Shown: positions 49,668 through 57,911 of the stretch, piece after piece | Position numbering within the stretch: position 1 is the stretch's first letter | How the letters are laid out: each line of letters begins with the position of its first letter | Assembly: GCF_014648915.1 (NCBI RefSeq) | Contig: NZ_BMSA01000032.1 | Location: 1 to 64,000, forward strand | Reading direction: 5' to 3' | Source of the DNA: Streptomyces phaeofaciens | GTDB taxonomy: Bacteria > Actinomycetota > Actinomycetes > Streptomycetales > Streptomycetaceae | DNA length: 64,000 nt | The notes under the pieces: generated by a model | What the model was told of the DNA's origin: nothing | Databases searched by the model: none | What the model saw: the letters and a program-made list of their open reading frames with translations, nothing else | Made by a program: the position numbers and the translations under genes

Positions 49668-50684
49668 ATGGGCTGGACGGTCCTCTACATCGCGTTCGGC
49701 ATCGTCGCGTTGTGGCTGCTGGGCGAGGTCCTGCTTCAGTACAAGGCACGGCTGCGCTGGCGGCTGCTGGCGTTCGGCGGCTTCCTGGGCGTCGTCCTCG
49801 GTGTCCTGATCCCGTCGGTCGTCGTCATCGGACTGGGCGCGGCCGCCTTCGCGGTCGGCCAGACCTACGTCACGCTGTCGTTCCGCCGCGGCTTCGCCGA
49901 GGGCTGGGCCGTACGCCGCGGGGGCGACGAGAACGACGACGAGACCGCCGGGCCCCTGCCCAAGCGCCGCCGCGGCAAGGCCGAGCGCCAGGACTCCGAG
50001 GCCGACGACCTGGAGCAGGGCGAGGCCGGCTACGCCGACGGCGGGGAGCCGCCGTACAACGGCGACGGCATGGGATTCGGCCGGGACAAGAGCGCCTACC
50101 CCGACGACGACTACGACCGCGACGACGTGTTCACGCCCGCCGGCCGCGGCACCCAGGCCTCCGAGGCCGAGTCCACCGCCGTCTACGAGCCGACGCCCAT
50201 GCCCGACGACACCGGCTCCTACGGCATATACAGCGACACCGCCTACGCCGGTGCCACCGGCCAGCCCCAGGACCAGTACGCGACGGCCGCCCAGGGCAGC
50301 GCCGACCAGACCTACGGCTACGACGGCTACACCGGGTACAACCAGCAGCAGTACGGCTACGACGCCACCGGCGAACAGCAGTACGCGGCCTACTCCGACC
50401 CGTACATCGGCACCCAGACCTACGGCGGGGGCTCCTACGACGCCGGCTACGGCCAGCAGCAGTACGGGCAGCAGGGCTACGGCCAGGACCAGTACGCGAC
50501 CGGCGGCTACGGCGAGACCCCGGCCGGCGGTGTCTGGGTCCCGCAGCAGCGCAGCACCGACGACCAGTTCGGCGGCGAACTCCCGCCCGAGCAGTCCTAC
50601 CCGTACCAGGGCGAAGGACAGCAGGGGCAGCAGGGGCAGCAAGGACAGGGCAACGGGTACGACGAGCAGCAGTACCGCTTCTGA
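49668..50684 (+). CDS. Membrane protein with Tyr/Gln/Gly-rich low-complexity tail
   Basis: A 338-residue protein. Two or three membrane helices occupy residues 4-70 (TVLYIAFGIVALWLLGEVLL, LAFGGFLGVVLGVLIPSVVV, VIGLGAAAFAVGQTYVTL). A basic linker KRRRGKAER follows, and from about 115 on the chain is acidic and then low complexity: repeated GYGQ, QQYG and DQYAT units to a QGQQGQQGQG end. The tail has no fold signature and is compositionally prion-like. It is a Streptomyces hypothetical of unknown function. ATG at 49668 follows GAGAGGGGCGTAC; a GTG five codons upstream is less likely. Confidence 0.78.
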   Translation: MGWTVLYIAFGIVALWLLGEVLLQYKARLRWRLLAFGGFLGVVLGVLIPSVVVIGLGAAAFAVGQTYVTLSFRRGFAEGWAVRRGGDENDDETAGPLPKRRRGKAERQDSEADDLEQGEAGYADGGEPPYNGDGMGFGRDKSAYPDDDYDRDDVFTPAGRGTQASEAESTAVYEPTPMPDDTGSYGIYSDTAYAGATGQPQDQYATAAQGSADQTYGYDGYTGYNQQQYGYDATGEQQYAAYSDPYIGTQTYGGGSYDAGYGQQQYGQQGYGQDQYATGGYGETPAGGVWVPQQRSTDDQFGGELPPEQSYPYQGEGQQGQQGQQGQGNGYDEQQYRF

Positions 50685-50768
50685 CCCGCTCCACAGCACT
50701 CCGCCGGCCGCGGTGACGACCGGCGGTCCGGCGGTTCTCCGGCGCCGGTGCCGGCGTCCGTCACCGGC

Positions 50769-52271
50769 TCACTGAGAGCCCCGGAACTCCGGCCCCTCCA
50801 CGATCAGTCCGGCCACCAGCGCGCCCGACATGCCCGCGTGCGGCAGCCCGCCCCCGGGGTGCGACCAGCCGCCGACGGTGAACAGTCCGTCCAGCCCCGT
50901 GACGCTCGCCGGGTGCAGCAGCCGGCCCCCGGCCGCGGCCAGCGCCGGTGCCGGCACCGCCCCGCCCGTAACGCCCGTCTCCGCCGCGATGTCGGCGGGG
51001 GTGCGCACCTCACGCCACAGGACGCGGTCGCGGAGACCGGGCACTGCACGCTCGGCGACGGCGACCAGTGCGTCCGCGTGCGCGTCGGACGTCCGCGCCC
51101 CGGCCGGGACCACGGCGGTGAGCGTCACCGTCTCGTGCCCGGCGTCCGGCACCAGCGCGGGGTCGCCGGGCCGCAGCACCGTGACCGTCGGCCGCGCGGG
51201 CACCCCGGGAGCCGTACCGAACAGGCTCTCCAGTTCGCCGTCACGGTCCTCGCTGTGCACCACCGTCCGGTGCGCGGTGCCCTCCGGCCGGCCGCCGCGC
51301 AGCGCGAGCAGCACCGTCAGCCGGCTGGGCATACCCCGCTGGGGCGGGACCTCGCCCTCGCCCCGCGCGGGAAGCCCGTCGGCGCTCCCGGGGGCGATCA
51401 CGATGTCGGCCTCCACGACCTCGCCTCCCCCGGAGCCCGAAGCCCGGGAGGTGCCCCCGGCCAGTTCCACACCCGCCACCCGGCCGTCCTTCTCCAGGAT
51501 CCGGGTGACGTCCGCGCCGAAGACGAACTCGACCCGGCGCGCCAGGCACCGCTCGTACAGGGCACGGGCCAGCTCCCGCAGCCCGCCGCGCACGTACCAC
51601 ATGCCGAAGGCGTGCTCCATGTACGGCAGCACCGCCGCGCTCGCCGGGGCGACCCGCGGATCGAGGCCGTACGCGAGCGCGTGCCCCTCCAGCAGGGCGG
51701 CGAGCCGGGGGTCGCGCAGCTCCCAGGCGCCGACCTCGGCGAGCGTGCCGGCCCTGCGGGTGCGCAGCAGACGTTTGTGGGGCACCGCCGGGTAGGGCTC
51801 ACGGCCTGCCAGCACCGGCCAGTCGGGCCACAGGGGCTCCTCCAGGAGCGGCCTGCGGGTGCGGTCCCAGGTCTCGCGGGCCCGGACCAGGAAGTCGCCC
51901 CAGCGCTGCCCGGCGCCCGCCCCCAGCGTGTCGTCCAGCGCCGCGACCACGCCCGCGCGCGAGGCGTTCGGCAGGGACACCGCGGTGCCGTCCGCGAACA
52001 CGTGCCGGGCGGACGGGTCGACCTGGACCAGTTCGACGCAGGACTCCAGCGGCTCCTTGCCGGTCTTCACGAACAGATCGCGGTAGACCGCGGGGAGCGG
52101 GAGCAGCCCCGGGCCGGTGTCGAAGGCGAAGCCGTCCCGTTCGAAACGGCGCAGCGCGCCGCCGTACGTCTCCGTACGCTCGTACACCGCCACCCGGTGG
52201 CCCGCGACGGCCAGCCGGGCGGCGGCCGCCAGCGCGCCCGTCCCGGCGCCGATCACCGCAATCCGTGCCAT
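50769..52271 (-). CDS. Phytoene-dehydrogenase-like FAD oxidoreductase
   Basis: A 500-residue flavoprotein of the CrtI/phytoene desaturase family. The dinucleotide motif IAVIGAGTGALAAAARLAVAG starts at residue 4, and YERTETYGGALRRF follows. The CrtI-type C-terminal block LFTVGGWSHPGGGLPHAGMSGA is complete. No carotenoid synthase or other crt gene is nearby, so it may act on another polyene or lipid substrate. ATG at 52271; no partner gene is evident. It lies 81 bp after the DUF4126 gene on the same strand. Confidence 0.85.
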   Translation of the reverse strand: MARIAVIGAGTGALAAAARLAVAGHRVAVYERTETYGGALRRFERDGFAFDTGPGLLPLPAVYRDLFVKTGKEPLESCVELVQVDPSARHVFADGTAVSLPNASRAGVVAALDDTLGAGAGQRWGDFLVRARETWDRTRRPLLEEPLWPDWPVLAGREPYPAVPHKRLLRTRRAGTLAEVGAWELRDPRLAALLEGHALAYGLDPRVAPASAAVLPYMEHAFGMWYVRGGLRELARALYERCLARRVEFVFGADVTRILEKDGRVAGVELAGGTSRASGSGGGEVVEADIVIAPGSADGLPARGEGEVPPQRGMPSRLTVLLALRGGRPEGTAHRTVVHSEDRDGELESLFGTAPGVPARPTVTVLRPGDPALVPDAGHETVTLTAVVPAGARTSDAHADALVAVAERAVPGLRDRVLWREVRTPADIAAETGVTGGAVPAPALAAAGGRLLHPASVTGLDGLFTVGGWSHPGGGLPHAGMSGALVAGLIVEGPEFRGSQ

Positions 52272-52352
52272 GCCCGCGACTTTATCGGCCGCCACCGACA
52301 GTCCGGCCCCCGGCCGGTACGACGGGACCGGACGCCCTGTGCGGGCGGGACG

Positions 52353-52967
52353 TCAGCCCGGTGGGGCGTCCGGATGCCGGGTCAGCCGACGTTCCTCCCG
52401 GCGCTGGGCCCTGCGGCGCAGGAAGCGGCGGATCCGGGAGACCAGGAAGTACAGGACCACGAGCCCGGCCAGCAGCAGCACGCCCGCGATGACGGCCGCG
52501 GCCCCCGGGTGGAACATCGCGAACGTCACGATCCCGGCGACCCCGAGATCCTCGGCCAGGCTCACGACCACGTTGCTGAGGGGCTCCGGCGAGGTGTTGA
52601 CCGCCATCCGTGTGCCCGCCTTGACGGTGTGGCTGGCCAGCGCGGTCGAACCGCCGAGCAGGCCCGCCGCCACGTCGGAGAGCGAGCCGCTCTGCCCGGC
52701 GAGCAGGGCCCCGACCCAGGCACCGGCGGCCGGCCGGATCAGGGTGTGCACGGAGTCCCAGGCCGAGTCGACGTACGGGATCTTGTCGGCGACGGCCTCG
52801 CACAGGAACAGCACGGCCGCCACGATCAGCACCTCGGGGCGCTGAAGGGTCTGCGGGACGTCGTCGCTCAGACCGGCCGCGCCGAACAGGCCGAGCAGCA
52901 GCACCACCGCGTAGGCGTTGACGCCACTGGCCCAGCCGCTCGTGAAGACCAGGGGGAGTACGGACAC
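52353..52967 (-). CDS. DUF4126 membrane protein
   Basis: A 204-residue membrane protein of the DUF4126 family. The N-terminus LPLVFTSGWASGVNAYAVVLLLGL is characteristic, followed by CEAVADKIPYVDSAWDSVHTLIRP and LLGGSTALASHTVKAGTRMAVNTSPEPLSN-type loops (each short here) between about five helices. The C-terminus is Arg-rich and cytosolic. Its function is unknown. It is followed by the FAD oxidoreductase on the same strand. Confidence 0.82.
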   Translation of the reverse strand: MSVLPLVFTSGWASGVNAYAVVLLLGLFGAAGLSDDVPQTLQRPEVLIVAAVLFLCEAVADKIPYVDSAWDSVHTLIRPAAGAWVGALLAGQSGSLSDVAAGLLGGSTALASHTVKAGTRMAVNTSPEPLSNVVVSLAEDLGVAGIVTFAMFHPGAAAVIAGVLLLAGLVVLYFLVSRIRRFLRRRAQRREERRLTRHPDAPPG

Positions 52968-53229
52968 GGACGCGATCGTAACCAGTCGGACGGACGGCGT
53001 CCTGGGGTTGAGCCCTCAGGTCTGAGTACACGTACCTAGGGTGCGAGTTGAGTACGCGCGCGGATGGGGGGCGACCTGCGCGAACGGAAGAGTGGAGGCA
53101 CGGAGAAGGGGCGCGGCTCCGGCACCGGCGACACGGGGCGCCGGAACGGAGCGGCCCTCGATCCGCTCCTTCCGCCGACACGCTCGGCGGGAGCGAGGCA
53201 CGGGGGGAACCCCGGGGGAGCGACCGAGC

Positions 53230-53282
53230 GGGGGACGACGGGGGAGCAGGGGAGGGGAACGGGGGGAACGGGGGGAACGGGG
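53230..53282 (+). repeat. Tandem G-run array, possible G-quadruplex
   Basis: G-runs start at 53230, 53240, 53249, 53254, 53261, 53270 and 53279, separated by 1-5 other bases. The last four are spaced by AAC only. This fulfils the usual G-quadruplex pattern several times over. Confidence 0.7.
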
Positions 53283-53285
53283 AAG

Positions 53286-53333
53286 CGCCGGTTCGTGGTG
53301 GCCCGCGGGGGACGCGGCCACGGCGAACCGGCG
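53286..53333 (-). terminator. Hairpin downstream of the tetR gene
   Basis: CGCCGGTTCG (53286-53295) pairs with CGAACCGGCG (53324-53333), and the pairing resumes further inside after two mismatches. It lies 34 bp beyond the tetR stop on the minus strand. Confidence 0.65.
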
Positions 53334-53366
53334 CTCTCCTGTGTTCCGGCGCCTGTGGGAGCCGCC

Positions 53367-53993
53367 CTACCGGTGGCCGCTCACCCGGCCCTGGAGCAGC
53401 CGGGACAGCGCCGCGTGGACGTCGTCCAGCGAGCGCTCCGGCTGGAAGGCCTGCCAGTCCAGGGCCGCCACCAGCACCATCCCGACCAGCGCGGCCGCGG
53501 TCAGCTGGACGTCGATCTCGTCGCTGAACTCGCCGTTCGCCACGCCGTCGCGCAGGACGCCCTCGACGACCGCCACCGCCTCCTGGCGCACCACCATGAG
53601 GGTGGACTGCCAGGCCCGGTTGGTGCGCCACAGCTCGGCCACGTACAGCTGGGTGAAGGACGGGTAGCGCTCGATGAAGACGAGACCCGCGCGGATCATC
53701 GCGTCCAGGGCGTCGACCTTGCCGCGGCCCTCCCGGTCCGCGCGTTCGGCGGCGTCCCGCAGGGAGGCGGTGAGGAGACCCACGCCGTGCCGCAGCAACT
53801 CCTCGAAGAGGACCGACTTGCTCGCGAAGTTGTAGTAGACCGTGCCCTTCGCGACGCCGGCCCGTTCGGCGATCTCGTCCACCGTGGTGGCGGAGAACCC
53901 CTGCTCGGCGATGAGTGTGACGGCCGCCTCGTAGAGCTTCTGCCGAGTGGCCTCGCGACGGGTGCGGCCGCCCGAGGTGGTGCTGCTTTCCAT
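53367..53993 (-). CDS. TetR family transcriptional regulator
   Basis: A 208-residue repressor. The N-terminal HTH reads RQKLYEAAVTLIAEQGFSATTV then VAKGTVYYNFASKSVLFEELL (about 15-62), fully TetR-like; the ligand domain is helical with ERYPSFTQLYVAELW. It is the third gene of the ABC-like/YhgE operon, 44 bp after the YhgE stop, so it probably represses its own operon. The inverted repeat before the operon (57023-57036) is the candidate operator. Confidence 0.9.
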   Translation of the reverse strand: MESSTTSGGRTRREATRQKLYEAAVTLIAEQGFSATTVDEIAERAGVAKGTVYYNFASKSVLFEELLRHGVGLLTASLRDAAERADREGRGKVDALDAMIRAGLVFIERYPSFTQLYVAELWRTNRAWQSTLMVVRQEAVAVVEGVLRDGVANGEFSDEIDVQLTAAALVGMVLVAALDWQAFQPERSLDDVHAALSRLLQGRVSGHR

Positions 53994-54037
53994 GGTCCCG
54001 ATTGTCACAGGAACCCGGGCCCGCGGATGCCGGATCT

Positions 54038-56122
54038 TCACAGGCTCAGCTCCGGGTGCAGCCGGTCCAGGGTCCACACCTGGCGGCGGCGGGCCGACAG
54101 GGCGGTCAGCGCGAGGGCGCCGGCCGTGAACGCGACGAGCACCGCGCACGCGTACCCCACCGGTTCCAGCCCGCCGCCCGTGATCAGCCTGCGGAGCGCC
54201 TCGACGACGTAACTCATCGGCAGGTAGGGGTGGATGGCGTTGAAGAAGCCGGGGCTGGTCTGCACGGGGTAGGTGCCGCCCGCGGAGGTCAGCTGGAGCA
54301 TCAGCAGGGCGAGGACGAGGATCCGGCCGGCCGCGCCGAAGCGTGCGTTGAGCCACTGCACGAGGGCCGCGAAACACGCCGTCACCAGGAACAGGAAGCC
54401 CACCGTCCCGGCCGCCCGCGCCATCTCCAGGCCGATCGCCCAGTGCAGCACCGCCATCAGGGCCGTGGTCTGGAGCACCCCGATCGCCACCACCGGCAGC
54501 CAGCCCGCCAGCGCGATCCGCCAGGCCGAGGCGCCCGCGGCGAGCGCGCGCCGGTTCATCGGCGCGATCAGCATGTACGCCACCATGGCGCCCACCCACA
54601 GCGACAGCGGGATGAAGTACGGGGCGAAACCGGTGCCGTAGTTGGGCGCCTTGTGCAGGTCCCTGGAGACCAGCTGGACGGGGTCGGCCATGACGGCGGT
54701 GCGCGCGTCGCGCGCGTCCTCGTCGTAGTCGGGGATCTGGGCGGCGCCGTCGTGCAGACCGCCGGCGAGCTTCCCGGAGCCGTCGACCAGCTTGAACATG
54801 CCCCCGTTGAGGTCCTCGGCGCCGGTCTTGAGCCTGCCGACGCCCTCGTTCAGGTCACCGGCCCCGGTGTCGGCGGTGCCGAGCCCGGTGTGCAGCTTCT
54901 TCGCGCCCTTGGCGACCTTCGCGGCGCCCGTGTTGAGGGCGTTGACCTTCTCCACGGCGTCGTCGAGGTCCTCGGAGAGGTACGGGGCGTGGTCGGCGAG
55001 GGCCTGGGCCTGCTCCTGGAGGGTGCCGAGATTGGTGCGGAGCGTCTTGAGGTCACCGTCCTGGTCGGTGATCAGCGTGTTCACGTCGTCGGCGACGGTC
55101 GCCACGTCGGCGGCGGAGTCCCGGGCCTTCTTCAGGTCCGTGCAGGCGGGGTCGGCCAGGATCTGGTCCTCGCAGCGCGCGAGGTAGACGGCCGCGAGGG
55201 TGTCCGCGGCGGTGTGGGCGCCCTCGGCGGCGGTCGGAGCCGTCTTGACGAGGGTCTCCAGATGGCTGTCGACCACCTCGGCGGAGTCGGCGACCAGCTG
55301 GGCCGTGTCCCCGATGGTCTTCTCGTTGTCCTCCAGGAAGGGCCCCAGGTTGCCGGCGAACCCGTTGACCTTGTCGGCCAGCGCCTGGGTGCCGTCCGCG
55401 ACCTGCTGCGAGCCGTCCTGGAGGTCACCGGCCCCGGAGTCGAGCTTCTTCAGCCCCTTGGACAGCTTCCCGCTGCCCTTCTTGGCGTCCTTCAGCCCGT
55501 CGGCGAGGTCCTTGGAGCCCTTCTCGGCCTTCCCGATGCCGCCCGTGAGGTCGTCGGCGCCGTCCGCGGCCTCCGCGGTCGCGCCGTGGATGTCGGAGAA
55601 CGAGATGAACATCTTGTCGAGGAAGGACCGCGACGCCTTGGTGGAGGCGGCCGTGCGCACCTCGCTGAAGACCGTCCGGGAGATCTGTCCGACGATGTAG
55701 TTGTTCGCGTCGTTCGTGCGCACCTGGAGGGCGCCGGTCTCGGGGGAGTCGCCCGCACTGGAGGCGATACGCCTGCTGAAGTCGGCCGGCATGGTCAGCG
55801 ACAGGTAGTACGTGCCGTCCTCCACACCCGCGCGTGCCTGTGCGGCGCTCACCTCGTGCCAGTCGAAGACCTCGCTGTCGCGCAGCCCTTCGGTGATGTC
55901 GTCACCGGCGCTGAGCTTCTTCCCGTCGGCGGTCGCCCCCCGGTCGTCGTTCACCAGGGCCACGGGGATGCGGTCGAGCCGGCCGTACGGGTCCCAGAAC
56001 GACCACAGGTACAGCGCGCCGTACAGCAGGGGCAGCAGCAGGAGCGCGACGAGCGCGGCCCGCGGCAGCTTCCCCCTGCCGAAGCGGCGCAGCTCAAGCG
56101 CGGCCAGTTTCGGCGAGCGCAT
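54038..56122 (-). CDS. YhgE/Pip family membrane protein
   Basis: A 694-residue protein with the YhgE/Pip plan: one N-terminal helix (about 20-42, LPRAALVALLLLPLLYGALYL), a long extracytoplasmic middle (about 45-490), and five or six C-terminal helices with LWVGAMVAYMLIAP and SAGGTYPVQTSPGFFNAIHPYLPMSYVVEALR (quoted in parts). The middle carries repeated heptad-like GA-D-L-x-x-G units such as GAGDLQDGSQQVADGT, typical of this family. Related proteins include phage-infection receptors and export components. It overlaps the ATPase gene by 29 bp. Confidence 0.88.
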   Translation of the reverse strand: MRSPKLAALELRRFGRGKLPRAALVALLLLPLLYGALYLWSFWDPYGRLDRIPVALVNDDRGATADGKKLSAGDDITEGLRDSEVFDWHEVSAAQARAGVEDGTYYLSLTMPADFSRRIASSAGDSPETGALQVRTNDANNYIVGQISRTVFSEVRTAASTKASRSFLDKMFISFSDIHGATAEAADGADDLTGGIGKAEKGSKDLADGLKDAKKGSGKLSKGLKKLDSGAGDLQDGSQQVADGTQALADKVNGFAGNLGPFLEDNEKTIGDTAQLVADSAEVVDSHLETLVKTAPTAAEGAHTAADTLAAVYLARCEDQILADPACTDLKKARDSAADVATVADDVNTLITDQDGDLKTLRTNLGTLQEQAQALADHAPYLSEDLDDAVEKVNALNTGAAKVAKGAKKLHTGLGTADTGAGDLNEGVGRLKTGAEDLNGGMFKLVDGSGKLAGGLHDGAAQIPDYDEDARDARTAVMADPVQLVSRDLHKAPNYGTGFAPYFIPLSLWVGAMVAYMLIAPMNRRALAAGASAWRIALAGWLPVVAIGVLQTTALMAVLHWAIGLEMARAAGTVGFLFLVTACFAALVQWLNARFGAAGRILVLALLMLQLTSAGGTYPVQTSPGFFNAIHPYLPMSYVVEALRRLITGGGLEPVGYACAVLVAFTAGALALTALSARRRQVWTLDRLHPELSL

Positions 56123-56996
56123 CGGCCTTCTCCTCTTCGTGCGCGTCGGGGTCTTCGTCGACGGAGGGCTTTCGGCCGTCGACGTGGTCGGGGTGCTTGC
56201 CGGCCTCGGTGGTCTCGGTGGCCTCGGCGGGCTCGGTGGCTTCGGGGTGCTCGCCGTCCTCGGGCTCGGGTTCGGCCTCGGGTTCGTCGGCCTTCGGCCC
56301 CGGCCGGTCGCCCGGCCGGGTGGACAGCCCGAGGGCCCCTTCGGGGGCCTCGGCGCAGACCGCCAGGACGGTGGTGCCGGACCCGGCGATCGACGCCAGG
56401 AGGTCCCAGACCTCGGCGCGTTCGGCCGCGGACAGCTTCAGATCGGTGTCGTCGACCCCGAGCAGCCGCGGCCGCCCGATGAGCGCCAGGGCCACCGACA
56501 GCCGCAGCGCCTCGATCCGCTCCAGATCGCGCACGGCGGTCCGGGTGCCCTTGGGCAGGGTCTCGCGGTCGAGTCCGGCGGCGGCGAGCGCGGTGTCGAT
56601 ACGCAGCCTCGCCTCCGTCGCCCGTTCCGCGCGCGGGCGCAGCAGCTCCCGTACGGAGGCGCCGAAGCGCCGTTGGAGCAGCGCCCGTTCGTGCAGGTGC
56701 TCGCCGACCGTGAGGGCCGGGTCGAGGTCGGTGACGCCGGCGACGTGCGCGAGCGCGCTGAAGCGGCGCACGGCCGCCAACTGCTTCGGCAGCCGTGCGT
56801 CGCCCACGGCCGCCGTCCCTTCGGTGGCCTTCATACGGCCGGTGAGCGCGAGCAGCAGGCTCGTACGGCCCGAGCCGGACGGTCCTTCGATCGCGATCAG
56901 CGAGCCTTCCGGTGCGTCGAGGCCGATTCCCCGGAAGGCCCATCCACGCGGGCCTTCGAGGCCGAGGCCCTCGGCTGCGATGCGGACGCCGCCCAC
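56094..56996 (-). CDS. Degenerate ABC-type ATP-binding protein
   Basis: A 300-residue protein with an ABC nucleotide-binding fold pattern but altered motifs. Walker A reads GPSGSGRTSLLLAL with Arg for the catalytic Lys. The signature (LSGGQ) is replaced by VRDLERIEALRLSVALALIG, and Walker B is RLLGVDDTDLKL without the catalytic Glu. The last 85 residues are acidic low complexity (PEAEPEPEDGEHPEATEP). It may bind but not hydrolyse nucleotide. GTG follows GGGGGAGCT. It is the first gene of the YhgE/TetR operon. Confidence 0.8.
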   Translation of the reverse strand: MGGVRIAAEGLGLEGPRGWAFRGIGLDAPEGSLIAIEGPSGSGRTSLLLALTGRMKATEGTAAVGDARLPKQLAAVRRFSALAHVAGVTDLDPALTVGEHLHERALLQRRFGASVRELLRPRAERATEARLRIDTALAAAGLDRETLPKGTRTAVRDLERIEALRLSVALALIGRPRLLGVDDTDLKLSAAERAEVWDLLASIAGSGTTVLAVCAEAPEGALGLSTRPGDRPGPKADEPEAEPEPEDGEHPEATEPAEATETTEAGKHPDHVDGRKPSVDEDPDAHEEEKADALAETGRA

Positions 56997-57022
56997 AGCT
57001 CCCCCTGAGTGTCACTTTTTGA

Positions 57023-57036
57023 ACTGACTGGTCAGT
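57023..57036 (-). promoter_or_regulatory. Candidate TetR operator before the ABC/YhgE/tetR operon
   Basis: ACTGACTGGTCAGT has two 6-bp half-sites, ACTGAC and GTCAGT, about a 2-bp centre, 27 bp upstream of the ATPase start. It lies in an AT-rich patch (CTTTTTGAA and GCAAAAACTA). Confidence 0.6.
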
Positions 57037-57170
57037 GCAAAAACTAGCCCGAACTTTCGATCGAGGCAAAAGCCCAGGTCAGAACGGATTGTCAGTGGCA
57101 TACCTCACGATGGGCACATACGGCACCACCGGACAGTGCGTGCCGTCACCCAGACGACAGGAGGTTCGTC

Positions 57171-57734
57171 ATGGCCAGCTACCACGCAGCCGCCGCCCAC
57201 CGGCGCCGCGCCACCGGCCCTGCCCCCTCACTGACCGGCCCGGCGAGCGACGTCCACCCGGTGCTGCGCCGCACCACGGCCCCGCCCGCCGCCCTCGACC
57301 TGCTCGCCCAGGCCCGCGCCGGACTGGACGAGGCCACCGCCCTCGACACCCCCAACGAGCGCTACGCCATCGCCCACCTCGCCGCCCTGCGCACCGCCGC
57401 CGCCGTCCTCGCGGCGCGGGGCCGCCCCGACCCCTCGCCCCGACGGCGGGCGCGCATCCGGAGCGCCTGGGAAGTGCTCCCCGAGATAGCGCCCGAGCTG
57501 ACCGAGTGGAGCGCGCTGTTCGCCTCCGGGGCCCGGCGCCGCGCCCGGGCGGAGGCGGGCATCAAGGGCGCGGCCAGCCGCCGGGACGCCGACGACCTGA
57601 TCCGCGACGTGGCGATGTTCGTCCGCCTCGTCGAACGCATGCTGGTCCTCCAGCCCGTCCTGCCCCAGCCACGCCAGGACGGGGACGGAGCGGACGGCTC
57701 CGACGGCGGACGCGCCATGCCGGACGCGGGCTGA
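57171..57734 (+). CDS. SAV_6107-type HEPN domain protein
   Basis: A 187-residue all-helical protein of the SAV_6107 HEPN family, known from Streptomyces. The HEPN segment contains LLAQARAGLDEATALDTPNE and RYAIAH, which gives an R-x4-H motif (Arg64, His69) like the RNase site of HEPN toxins. Further helices hold RSAWEVLPEIAPELTEWSALF and RRDADDLIRDVAMFVRLVER. No nucleotidyltransferase or other antitoxin lies next to it. The start has a strong GACAGGAGGTTCGTC site. Confidence 0.85.
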   Translation: MASYHAAAAHRRRATGPAPSLTGPASDVHPVLRRTTAPPAALDLLAQARAGLDEATALDTPNERYAIAHLAALRTAAAVLAARGRPDPSPRRRARIRSAWEVLPEIAPELTEWSALFASGARRRARAEAGIKGAASRRDADDLIRDVAMFVRLVERMLVLQPVLPQPRQDGDGADGSDGGRAMPDAG

Positions 57735-57911
57735 CCGGCGGCGGGCGGCCGCCCACGGCGACGACCGGGTGATGACCGGGTACGGCGGCGGAGGCAATAG
57801 GGTGGAAGACGCCTGAAGCCTTCCCGCCACCCTTGCCCAGCCCGGGGCCCGGAAGGCACCCCGTTCGCTCCGCCGCGCAAGAGGCGGTGCCGCGCCGAGG
57901 AGTCAACTGCC

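Larger units (their letters stand above)
52968..53366. other. 399-bp gap with G-run array and hairpin
   Basis: No reading frame here resembles a gene. It holds seven runs of four to six G within 53 bp (53230-53282), the last part built from GGGGGGAAC units, and a stem at 53286-53333. Confidence 0.7.

Noticed and set aside
53230..53282. CRISPR-like array
   Set aside because: The units are 9 bp with 3-nt spacing and no unique spacers; this is simple G-rich tandem repetition. No cas gene occurs in the window.
54002..56482. 826-codon plus-strand frame opposite the YhgE gene
   Set aside because: It mirrors the repeated GA-D-L units of YhgE and shows no independent domain, ribosome site or promoter.
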